Part shown: piece after piece, positions 1-11,300 of the stretch
How positions within the stretch are numbered: position 1 is the stretch's first letter
Layout: each line of letters starts with the position of its first letter
Source of the DNA: Catonia carolina
Lineage: Eukaryota > Arthropoda > Insecta > Hemiptera > Achilidae
Assembly (NCBI GenBank): GCA_035578175.1
Contig: JAQMRL010000004.1
Coordinates: 76,931,401 to 76,995,400 of the forward strand
Reading direction: 5' to 3'
Length of the DNA stretch: 64,000 bases
Position numbers and translations under genes: made by a program
Notes under the pieces: generated by a model
The model's input: only the letters and a program-made list of their open reading frames with translations
What the model was told of the DNA's origin: nothing
Databases searched by the model: none

Positions 1-250
1 TATTGGAAAGGAGATGAGAAACCAAAAAAAACATTTGACTGGTTTCAGAAACTGAACAAATAAGCAATTCATTTTCATCAAGTAATCTTAGCATTGGAAT
101 TCTTAATAGAAGAGAAAACAGTTCATTATCAACTACTTTTATATTTTATCACAATACAATCTATATCACAGTAAAATTTTACTGTGATATTTTTTCATCA
201 TCAAGATCTGTTAAAATCAGTGAATGTAATAATGTAAAGTCTGTCTACAC

Positions 251-2071
251 TAAGAGTACTCCGACGTAGGCAACCAGCAATACAAGTGAGCACGTGCATT
301 AATTAAAAATCTGGTGTGAAACACTCACACAACTTTCTCTTGCCAATATAAATAATTAACAATAAACCTAATATTAGTAATAAAACATTAGACATAAACA
401 AAAAAACTAACCTTAATAAACATAACCTAATTTTAATCATGAGTGAAAGACGCAAAATGAAAATCAACCTCAGTTTGGCTTCAAAATACAGAAAATCACT
501 CTTTCACGCTAAACTAGGCTCTGTAGAGAAAAATGTTTTAAATAAAAGTTGCAGATCTTTTAATTTTCTATAAATTTGATTATATACACTTTTATTATAA
601 AATGCATACTAAGGACGAAATCTTAAAAAAATCGATTTTTCTCACGTTTTCGTGAGAAAAAAACAGAAAATTGCTAATTACTGCTAAACTAAGCGTTATA
701 CCAAAAAATGTTTGAAATAAAAGTTGTAGGTTTTTAAATTCTCTACAACTTTTATTATATAAATTTTTTCGCTAAATTGCATATTAAAGCCGTAATCTTA
801 AAAAAAACTTTGTTTTTACGTGAAAACAGCCTCACCCAGAATTTCAGCAAACATGGCACCTACCCTATCTTGTAGAGAATAAAAAATTGAGTAAATGAGG
901 CGATTTTAAAAAAAATCGTAGGACCAGTTTTTGAGAAAATTGCAAAAAAGTGAAAAATTACACGAATAAACTACTACTTCCGGTTGACCGATTTTGATGA
1001 AAATGTTCGTGTCGGGTCCGGTAGTGGTATGTAACTTAAGTTTCAAGTTTCAAGTTCGTACGATGTTCCGTTCTTGAAATATTCTGTTCACACACACACA
1101 CACACAGACCAATCGCTAAAAACATGTTTTTTGGGTTCAGGGGGTCTGAAAACGTATAGATCCGGTGAAAACTCTATTTTGAAAAATCGACATGAAAACA
1201 ATACTTTCCTTCCTATATATTCATATAGGCAAGAGAAAGTAAAAATACGCACAGCATGATCAAAAACAAAATTCCATACAACACTATTCGCTCTAAGCTT
1301 AATATACCTAATAAAAACACATATGATACGAAATTTGTTAGAAAATATTTTATAAATCGAACATTAGTTTACCATTAATAAATAAAACTTTTACTATTGT
1401 TACTCCTACATTGTTATTTTTCGTTACATTATTTACTATTATTACATCATTATTTATGCTAGTGGGTTTTTATTATACTCAGTTATATTTTTGGTCACAA
1501 TTAATATAAGACTAATGCGCTTGAATTATAACAGGAGGGTTAACAATTCTAGTGATTTGTTGTTTATCATTTCAGATTGTTTATTTCATATCATTAAAAT
1601 TAATGTCTGTGGCTAGTTTAATACAACTGTTTGCACTTGCCCGTGTTTAACTCAGTTTTAGTTTCATCAGTTATCTTTTGGTATTGTATCGGTTCGTTTC
1701 GATTTTCTTCGTAGACTGAAGTTGAAAAGTTTTGTAAGCTGTGTTTTGTTAACATGCGTGATAGTGAATGTGTTGAGTTTATGAAACATAAAACAGTAAA
1801 CATTAAAAAGTAGACAAATATTGTTTTGTTAAATGTAATGGTTAAAATAATTAAATAAGGAGTCTCTTTATTAAACTACAATAATTACACGTAATCTGAA
1901 CGGTATTACTGAAAACGCTTAAAAGATAATGTTAATTTTAGCTGGGTGTAGATATTTTAATGATGGAATGCAGTGCAAGAGAATTGTCAGGCGGAGAGGT
2001 AGATACGCGCCAACTAGTGTAAAACTTTTGTTTACAACCTATAGGCGCTTGCCTTGCGCGGAGTACTCTTA
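251..2071. mobile_element. possible terminal-inverted-repeat element enclosing a Helentron-like copy
   Basis: TAAGAGTACTCCG at 251-263 faces its inverse at 2059-2071. A second short match (AGGCAA) is offset on both sides. The termini are imperfect and I see no clear target duplication or coding capacity. Apart from the element at 310-1240, the interior is plain AT-rich intron 13. The assignment rests only on these inverted ends. Confidence 0.3.
310..1240 (-). mobile_element. Helentron-like non-autonomous element (HINE family), copy 1
   Basis: Family description, valid for all copies listed. One end is ACTTTCTCTTGCC followed by a short hairpin (CCTATAT..ATATAGG). The other end is the inverse GGCAAGAGAAAGT, followed by a second hairpin (GTGTGA..TCACAC) and the terminal CCAGA next to a T-run. 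Such asymmetric inverted repeats, a 3' subterminal hairpin, T-rich insertion sites and an internal (AC)n stretch are the hallmarks of Helentron-derived elements such as Drosophila DINE-1. This copy is about 930 bp and full length, with no coding capacity. The superfamily assignment is inference; the repeat family itself is certain. Confidence 0.7.
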
Positions 2072-2149
2072 CAGTAGCTAGACTATAAACATAGTTATTT
2101 TCACTGTTAAAATTTAAAACGAAAAAAATTCAAGTTCAATAAAACTCAC
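1241..2149. other. intron 13 filler
   Basis: AT-rich sequence. I read all frames for the missing Bre1 C-terminus (RING cysteines, KDAVLTKC-type motif) and found none. A 61-codon open frame on the minus strand at 1618-1803 has no recognisable similarity. Confidence 0.5.
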
Positions 2150-2341
2150 CTGCTCTTTAAGGACATCTTTTTCTTCTCTAGCAAGTTTATGAAGTTGATT
2201 CGATTTAATTCGTTCAGTCATCAATTTAAAATTGGCGTCGTCTTTCTCTCTCAATTGTTGAATCAATCTTGAATTTTGTTCTTGCATGTCTTCGAAAGCT
2301 TGTCCAGTGACCTCCATCTCGTTAAGTAAGGCTTCTTCTTC
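2150..2341 (-). CDS. Bre1: Bre1 exon 13 (residues 706-769), last exon in window
   Basis: It encodes [40 protein letters not shown] and [20 protein letters not shown], ending KEQ before donor GTGAGT. These are near-invariant Bre1 residues. The acceptor is ambiguous: CAG at 2342 gives the family sequence, while TAG 15 bp earlier (2357) is preceded by the better pyrimidine tract and would add GVCWQ in frame. Confidence 0.93.
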
Positions 2342-5300
2342 CTGCCAGCACACACCCTACAAAACAAAACAATTATCACATCTCTACACTTACCTTTTTT
2401 TTTTGTTATGTTCACTTTCTATTAATTGGTTTATCTTTTTTGTATAGTTATTTATTTAAAAATTTGGTGTGAAACACTCACACAACTTTCTCTGTCAATG
2501 CAAATAATTAACAATAATACAGGGTGGAGCAGAGGAAACACATGTTTTTCACTATTGAATGACTGGGAAATGGTTAGATAAAATTAATAAAAACAAGCAT
2601 TAAGTGATAGATTTTTTAATGCAGTTTTGAAATATGCATACTTTAATTAGGTTCGAAAAATAATGTCTTAAGAGATGACGTCCTTCTTGCTGGATACAAA
2701 TTTGGATCCTCTCCTGAAAGTTACGGACGGCTCGCTCCAACATTTCATTCGGCACGGCTTCAATTTCCTGACGAATGGAATTCTTCAGGTCATCGATTGT
2801 GCGAGGCTTGTTCATGTAGACTCTTGATTTCAAATATCCCCACAAAAAGAAATCGCATATCGACAAATCGGGTGAGCGAGGGGGCCAGTGAACATCACCA
2901 TTTCTCGAAATAACATGTCCTGGGAACATTTGTCAAACCACTTCCGTGGATGCTCTCGCCGTGTGAGCTGTGGCACCGTCCTGCTGAAACCATATTTCTC
3001 TCATGTTCACTTGACGCCTTTCCAGTTCTGGATGAAGAAAGTTGTTTAGCATTTCAACGTAGCGCGCTGATGTCACAGTAACTGCCGTTCCTTCCTCTTC
3101 AAAAAAATAGGGTCCAACAATTCCCATCTTTGAAATGCAGCACCACACTGTTACTTTTAAACTGTGGAGAGGTCTTTGGTGCAATTAATGTGGGTTCTCC
3201 GACGCCCAATACCGACAATTTTGAACATTGACGTAACCGTCTAGATGAAAATGTGCTTCATCACTCATGAAGACTCTAGTATCTGCATCTTCCGTAAAAA
3301 TTTCGTCCATTACGCGACAAAACTCTCTGCGCTGCACAAAATCCCCTTCACTAAGCTGCTGGACAATCATTATCTTGTACGCGTGAAAGTTAAGATCATC
3401 CTATAAGATGCGATGAAGCGAATGACGTGACATACCCAACGCTAAGCCTGTCGTCTAGCCGATCGCTTCGGACTAGCAACAACTGCCGTTCTCACTCGGT
3501 CTACATTTTCCGGAGTTCGAACTGAACGGGGAAGACCAGGTGGTTTCTTTTTCATCACAGATCCAGTACTTCTAAACGCTGCAACCCATCGGAGTACAGT
3601 ATTTCGATCAGGCACTGCACCTCGACGTCCAACTCTAAAATTTTGACGGAAAAGACGTTGCACTGTGATTACGGAATCATTGTTTCTGAAGTACTGCTCG
3701 ACAATGAACACACGATGTTCTACGCTCCAATGCTCCATAGCGGCTGAAACTGCGTTGTATGGGCAGTCTACCAACATTCATTCAAGGTCAATACCCCCTC
3801 TCGTCGCCGCGTACTAGCAGTTCAAAAAACATGCGTTTCCTCTGCTCCACCCTGTATAACCTAACATTATAGTAATAAAACATTAGAAATAAACAAAAAA
3901 CTAACCTGAAAAAACATAACCTTATTTTAATCATGAGTGAAAGACGCAAGTACAGCAGTACTCGGATCTTGAAAAATCGACATGAAAATATTCATTCCTA
4001 CATATTCATATAGGCAAGAGTAAGTAAAAATGAGATATTGAATTTGACTCGAACGAACTCTTACAAACTGCTGCCACCATTTTAATACTGTACGGAATAA
4101 AATAAAAATAAAGGCGGTTGATACTCTTAATGGATCAGAGAACCATAGCAAAAAAAATTAAAATTTTTAAAAATGGTCAAGGAACCACCTCTGGCTTTTT
4201 GAAGTCGAACAGACCCTATAATTATATTATTCTATCAACACAACCAAACGTGAAAAATTACAAACAACCATACGTAACAATTTTATTAATCACAAAATTT
4301 CTTACCTGTTTATGAGTAGCTACTTGTTTTTGAAGTTGATAAGCTTGTTCTTCTAAATGTTTAATTTTCCTTAACGCATCTTCATCAGCCAACTTTTTAC
4401 GTTCTTCGCGTTTACTTTCCTTTTAAACAGAGAAAACAGACACGTTTAAGAAAATTTTCAAAAATAACACAGCACCTGTTCAAAAGAGAAAAAGTAATTA
4501 AAACTTTTTTCAATTTTTAAAATATCTTAACTTCTATGACAATAAGGCAGAAAAAAACACCTAACGAGGTAATGTATTCTTCCTCCAATAAAATTAACCA
4601 CAATGAACACAATAATGCGACTAAAATTGACATGATGTCTACCAATATAGCGTGTAGTTACAAGCCAACATTATTCCTAGAAGAAAACATTAGCTTGGAA
4701 ACTGACCAATCAACACAACCTTATATTTTGATGGTCTACATACTAACAAAAAACTTGTTTAATTTTGTTAACTACCATTTTTCTACTTTCTATAGACCAA
4801 AATTAACCCTTGACCACAGCATGACAACAACTGGCAAGAACAATTTATTCACAGATTAAGGCATCACATCTTAAGAAATCGCCCATAATGTGCGCGTGTT
4901 AATTTGCACTATCTACTAGTTCCATGGCTACAAAAAAAATCTGGTGTGAAACACTCACACAACTTTCTCTTGCCAATGCAAATAATTAACAATAAACCTA
5001 ACATTATTAATAAAATATTAGAAATAAACAAAAACTAACCTCAAAAACATAACCTAATTTTAATCATGAGTGAAAGACGCAAAATGAAAATCAACCTGAT
5101 TTTGGCTTAGAAATACGGAAAATCACTCTTTCTCTCTAAACTAGGCTCTGTAGAGAAAAATGCTCAAAATAAAAGTTGTAGATCTTTTAATTTTCTATAA
5201 ATTTAATTCAATACACTTTTGTCGTAAAATGCATACTAAGGCCGAAATGTTTAAAAAATCGATTTTTCTCACGTTTTCGTGAGAAAAAAACAGAAAATTG

Positions 5301-8300
5301 CAAATTACCGCTAAACTAAGCGTTATACAAAAAAATGTTTAGAATAAAAGTTGTAGAATTTTAAATTCTCTACAACTTTTATTATATAACGTTTTGCGCT
5401 AAAATGCATATTAAAGCCGCAATCTTAAAAAGAAAATGTTTTTACGTAAAAACAGCCTCACGCAGAATTTCAGCAAACATGGCGCCTACCCTATATTGTA
5501 GAGCATAAAAAATGTAGTAAACCAGGCGATTTTTAAAAAAATCGTAGGACCAGTTTTTGAGAAAATCGCAAAAAAGTGAAAAATTATACGAATAAACTAC
5601 TACTTCCGGTTGACCGATTTTGATGAAAATGTTCGTGTCGGGTCCGGTAGTGGTATGTAACTTAAGTTTCAAGTTTCAAGTTCGTACGATGTTCCGTTCT
5701 TGAGATATTCTGTTCACACACAGACACACACACACACAGACCAATCGCTAAAAACATGTTTTTTTGGGTTCAGGGGGTCTGAAAACGTATAGATCCGGTG
5801 AAAACTCGATTTCGAAAAATCGACATGAAAACAATACTTTCCTTCCTATATATTCATATAGGCAAGAGAAAGTAAAAAGTTGTGTTTCTTATCACATGGT
5901 CAGCCAATTGTATGTCTGAAGCATTTAAGAACAGAAGAGGTAGAAGTGTAAAAGATACTAGTCACAGCTATTTTCTCTGAGAGTTTCATCATTATACATC
6001 CAGACCCTGTGGTGAATGAAGTGAAGGTGCCATTCGCCGGGTGGAAAGTAGATTCTTTTCACAGAGTCTAGAGCATGCTGATAAGCATACTATTCCAGTG
6101 AGTGAGAAGGTAATACCGTGCGTTCGGGAAGTCGCTGTGCACTGGAATTGTGACTATGGATTTATGAAAATATGTATAAAGAAATGACTAAGCATTTTGG
6201 AAAAAAATTTATTCAATACCTTAATTACATTGTTAAACCGTGATTACATTGTTTATAGAAGGTGTTCGAAATGACCTCCATTGGCATCAATACAGCATTG
6301 CACTCGTTTCATTTTGTTTGCAAACACCTTTCGCAACTGTATAAAACGTTATGCAACGTGTTTGGTGAACGAATAATTTCAAAGAATTTGTGGCCTGCAA
6401 GATCTCCTGATCTGACTCCCCCCGATTTCTTTTTATGGGGTGCGGCGAAACAAACTGTGTATCGGAACAGACCACACACGATTGACGAACTTAAAGCCGC
6501 AATAACGGCATGCATTCAAGGAATCACTGTTCTTCAGTTGCGAAAGGTGTTTGCAAACAAAATGAAACGAGTGCAATGCTGTATTGATGCCAATGGAGGT
6601 CATTTCGAACACCTTCTATAAACAATGTAATCACGGTTTAACAATGTAATTAAGGTATTGAATAAATTTTTTTCCAAAATGCTTAGTCATTTCTTTATAC
6701 ATATTTTCATAAATCCATAGTCACAATTCCAGTGCACAGCGACTTTCCGAACGCACGGTAGTAAACCATTTCACTCCTCGTTTTACTTAGTAACGCCTGT
6801 TCAGGTTCAAACCAGCCTTTCGGCTGATTACCTAAAAAGCAACAAGACCTTAAGAAAATGCCAAGTCCTTTTATTAATCTTCATTAAGTTCTTGAAGAAA
6901 ATATTTATTTCACCAACTCAATCTTTGCATCACCAACTTTGACATCAGTCTTTGACATTGCAACTACCTTCCTTAGTTAAATTACAAACACAATGCAACT
7001 CCAAAATAAATATACAAAAACTTTAATCAAATTATGGTGACATAACACTTTCAGAAGGCTACAGACTCCCTCTTCAAATAAAACACACATAACATTTACA
7101 CATAATTAAAATCAAATTCATGTTTCAAAAGCATTTTTTGCATCATTTTACCACGTTTCAAAAGGAAAAATATAATCTGAAGGCTTAGGAAAAATGTAAA
7201 TAGATAACGTTATAACAAAACAATATTTTTATATCTCTTGTCAAATTTCAAATGTTGCTATAATGACTACGATTTGGCCAATACGAAGACAGCGCTAGGT
7301 TAAAAAGTCTCTCACTATTTTTACCTCTCAATGCAACCATTTAAAAATGTCATATTAAAAATATTACCTAATATACACCAGAATTTTTATTTAATCTTCA
7401 CAAAACACACACACTAAAGTTTTGTAACCAACCCAAATATATTTCATTATTTTAACAAAATAACATTGTAAGCATATCAGTCAACAACAGTGTCACTGAG
7501 AATACAGAAGATATTATATTGTGACAATATCAAAGAAAAGGATGGTTCGCGAAGGTTCTAGTGTTTCATTCATAAAAATAGTAAAGAGAGGATAACAGAG
7601 TGTAACAATGGGGTGGCGGCTATAAAGGGTTGCCTACTCATGAAACGTTACCAACGTTACCAACACGTTACCAACATCGCGTTGGCGATGTTGGTAACGT
7701 GCTCGCCTCTCATCACGCGGTCTTGGGTTCGAATCCCACTCGGGCATGGCATTTTTTCATACGTTACAAAAAATTCATTTCATCCTTCACCGTCTGCATT
7801 AGCAGCAATTTGCAGAACAGTCGGACGTTAAAACAAAAAAAAAAAAAAAAAAAAAAAATACTCATGAAAGTTGTTTGGAATAACTGCGCTAATGTGTATG
7901 ATACAAGGTCGGGTATTGTTGTACAACTATTTATGAAAGGGCCCTGTAACACTTCCCATTAACAATAGATCTTTTGTTACTTGTTTACATCAGTTCATCA
8001 GTTATGACTTTTCAAGAACTAATAAAAAAGATTATTGATCGAATCTCTGTGTCGTTCGAGAAATCTCTTTGAACCCCTCGTATATGAATAGACCCCCGAG
8101 CGCGGTCAGTGAGTTAGTATTCATTTGATCTTTGACGAGTCTCTGTCGGGCGTAGTGCAGGCGTGTTCCGAGCATTGTGTTAGTCAACGATTGTTATACT
8201 GTCTTGGTTTGTGTGTGTGTATTGTGAAAAGTTAGTGTGTATCTGTATTAAATTCAGTTTTTGTGTATTCAGTTTTATTTTGTATGAGTATTCTATAAAA

Positions 8301-11300
8301 TTGATTGTAAGTAGTGCTAAGTACTGCCCATAACAGACAGGTGGAGTGTCAAATTATTTACACTCAATCTGTTCGTTGCAGGGCTAAAATAAATAGTTCT
8401 GTTTCTTATCACATCGTCAGCCAATTAAATGACTGAATCATTTAAGAACAGAAGAGGTAGAGGTGTAAAAGACACTAATCAGAGTTATCTTCTCTGAAAG
8501 TAATGAATTTCATTGTACAGCCAGACCCTGTGGTGAATGAAGTGAGGGTGTCATTTACAGAGTGGAAAATATGTGCTTTTCAGACGGCCCGGCATGCTGA
8601 TAAGCGCACGTTTCCACTCAGTGAGGAAGGCAATGGTAAACCACCTCACTCCTCGTTTTACTTAGTAAAACCTCTAGAGGTTCAAACCAGCCTTTCGGCT
8701 GTTGACCTAAACAACAGTGCTAAGTAAATTATTAAGTTATTTATTGTTTATTATTTATTTTAAGTAAATTATTAAGTTAGTTATTGTATTACTTCCTTAT
8801 AATTAGTTTGTTGTTTATTTTGTAAATCTTTTAGTGTAATAAATATTTGTAATTGTAAACTTTAGTGTATTAATTATTTAATAACCTAGATCCCGAAACG
8901 GACCTTAACGATAAGTGTCACAATATTATTTATTTTTCCAATAAAATAATCAGTACATTGTCATATTTTATGTGTTTGTACATTACTACGACTCAGATTC
9001 TTTTTAGGTTACGACCGAAACATTTCTCGCAGCAAAAATGTTATAGGTCAGGTTTGTTTATACAAGATAGAATAGACACGCCAGGCGTTTTTGTGAGTTT
9101 CTTTATTTGTTACCATGTCATATAAGTTTACGTAAAGAAATTTTACATTTCTATTCACAATTAAAGATTTACCGATATAATTAATTATTTTACTGTACAA
9201 TGTGTTGTTATATCGTTTCCGTAAACGAAGCCATCATTAGTAAATTTCAGGTAGTTAAGGTAATTTCAGGTAGTAAATTTCAGCTAGAGGATGCCTTAAA
9301 TGGAATGGATGAGATCTTGAGAAAGGATTACTTCATGAAAATTAATAAAAACAAAACGAAAGTGTTGTGCAGCAGCAAGAGTGGTTTAGAAGAGATGGGA
9401 AATTTAAAAGTAGGCAACGAAAACATACAGGAAGTTGGGGAATTCTGCTATCTAGGGAGTAAAATAACAAAGGATGGTAGAAGCACAAGTAATACCAAGA
9501 GTAGAATTGCTCAAGCTAGAAAAGCCTTTGAAATGAAAAACAGCTTACTGACTACAAACATTGATTTACAGATTAGAAAAAATTTCTTGAAACATTATGT
9601 TTGGAGTGTAGCATTATATATGGAAGTGAAACGTGGGTGATAGGGGCTGTAGAAAGGAAGAGGATAGATGCTTTTGAAATGTGGTGTTATAGGAAAATGT
9701 TAAAGATTAGGTGGGTGGACAAAATAAGTAATTTAGAGGTTCTTAGGTGAGTGGATGAAAAAAGAAGTAGGCTATATGGAAGCATCTTACCAAAAGAAGG
9801 GATAGGCTAGTGGGGCATATCCTAAGACATCCAGGTATTGGGCTATCAATAATGGAGAGTAATATTGAGGGAGTAAATTGTAGAGGGAGGCAAAGATTAG
9901 AATATATAAAGCAAATTACAAAAGATATAGGGTGTTACAGGTATGTAGATATAAAACTACTTGCGCAAGATAGAACAAGCTTGGAGAACTGCATCAAACC
10001 AGTCGAGAGACTGATGACAAAAAAAAGGATTGTGCAAGAGAGTGAAAATGAGCTTCAGAAATCGGTGTGTTTTGAATGAATTATGCAAAAAAAAAAATAA
10101 TTTCAACGTTTCCATAAAGAAGTTAAAGTATAAATGGCATTTACTGGTAAATATCCTACCAGGTCTAAAATCATGACGGATGGTGTGGTGCTCAAACAAG
10201 TATCACAATGCATTATATAGGTTGCGACATCAAATTTGATCAAGATTTGGATTACGAGGTGTGGCTATTAAATAACGAGACTGACGTAAAAAAATTTTTT
10301 TTTATTTTATACATAATCTTTTATTGTCACCTTCAATATACACTCCTTCTCTATCCCTACAACACTCCAGGTGAATTTACCATTGTTGGAAACAGTGCTG
10401 GAAGTCATCTTCTGTCAGTTCTTTCAGGACATGTGCCGCTCAAAAATGTTTGAAATGAAGCTCGCAAAAATGTTGTACTGACACTTTGTACGCGATTGAA
10501 AATTACCCAATTTTTTGGAAACGATAATAACATGTGATGAAACGTGGTTTTTTTACTTATGATCTGAAACAAAGCGCCAATACATGCACTGGAAGAGCCG
10601 AGCTGCACCGAGAGCCAAGAAAGCTCGAATAAGCAAGTCAAAATTTAAAGCAAAGCAATGATGATTGTTTTTTTGATATCCATGGGATTGTGTACCTTCA
10701 CTGGGTTCCTGAAGGTCAAACAATTAATTGATATTACTACCTTGAGGTACTTTCTAAACTGCGTCAAAGAGTACGGAATAAAAGCCCTGAAATGTGGAAG
10801 GACAAATCATGGGTTCTCCACCAAGACAATGCACCAGCTCATTCTGCGTTATCAGTCAAGAGGTTCCTAGCCAAGTACAGCATCACAGTGTTAGAACATC
10901 CACCTTATTCACCAGATCTTGCACCATGTGACTTCTACCTGTTCCCTACGGTGAAATCTGCATTAAAATGGACAAGATTTGAGTCTGTGGAAGCTGTAAA
11001 AGAGAAAACTGCACGTGTCCTGAAGGAGCTGACAGAAGATGACTTCCAGCACTGTTTCCAATAATGGAAAATTCACATAGAGCGTTGTAGGGATAGAGAA
11101 GGAGTGATTATGTATAAAATTAAAATAAAATTTTTTACAATGTCAGTCTCGTTATTTAATAGCCACACCTCGTATAGATGAAAGTTGGCAAATTCCAAGA
11201 ATTGTGTGGCAATATTAAGCAGAACCGTAGGAAGGAAATCAAGAAAAGAAACTCAGATAAAATTTTACAAGGTAATAGCTGTCCCAGTCCTACTCAGTAG

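Larger units (their letters stand above)
2463..4025 (-). mobile_element. Helentron-like element, copy 2, interrupted by a mariner
   Basis: The 3' end (2463-2519) and the rest (3855-4025) are two parts of one copy that also lost most of its middle. The two halves join cleanly if the mariner at 2520-3854 and one TA are removed. The far end retains CATATTCATATAGGCAAGAG. Confidence 0.8.
4892..6845 (+). mobile_element. SINE-like repeat family B, copy split by two later insertions
   Basis: The 5' scrap (4892-4939, CACTATCTACTAGTTCC) continues at 5874 (GTTGTGTTTCTTATCACATG) to 6115, and again from 6759 to about 6845, exactly as in the unbroken copy at 34899-35290. A Helentron-like element (4940-5873) and a mariner-derived fold-back (6116-6758) interrupt it. 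The end still shows the CAGCCTTTCGGCTG hairpin. Confidence 0.8.
7520..8922 (+). repeat. solo LTR of a retrotransposon, copy 1
   Basis: It begins TGTGACAATATC and ends AAGTGTCACA (TG..CA with inverted TGTGACA/TGTCACA) and is bounded by the 4-bp duplication ATAT (7516-7519, 8923-8926). No internal retroviral region follows, so it is a solo LTR. It shares its body (GATCTTTGAC, TTTGAACC.CC, TAAATCTTTTAGTGTAATA) with 24894-27150. Two SINEs are inserted in it. Element class (Gypsy-like) is inference from termini and duplication length. Confidence 0.8.

Noticed and set aside
4536..4859. 107-codon open frame on the plus strand
   Set aside because: Inside intron 11, Asn/Thr-rich composition of AT-rich DNA, no motif, no splice or promoter support.
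7690..7740. tRNA gene suggested by box A and GGTTCGAATCC
   Set aside because: No acceptor-arm pairing; followed by a SINE body and poly(A) with target duplications, so it is a SINE head.
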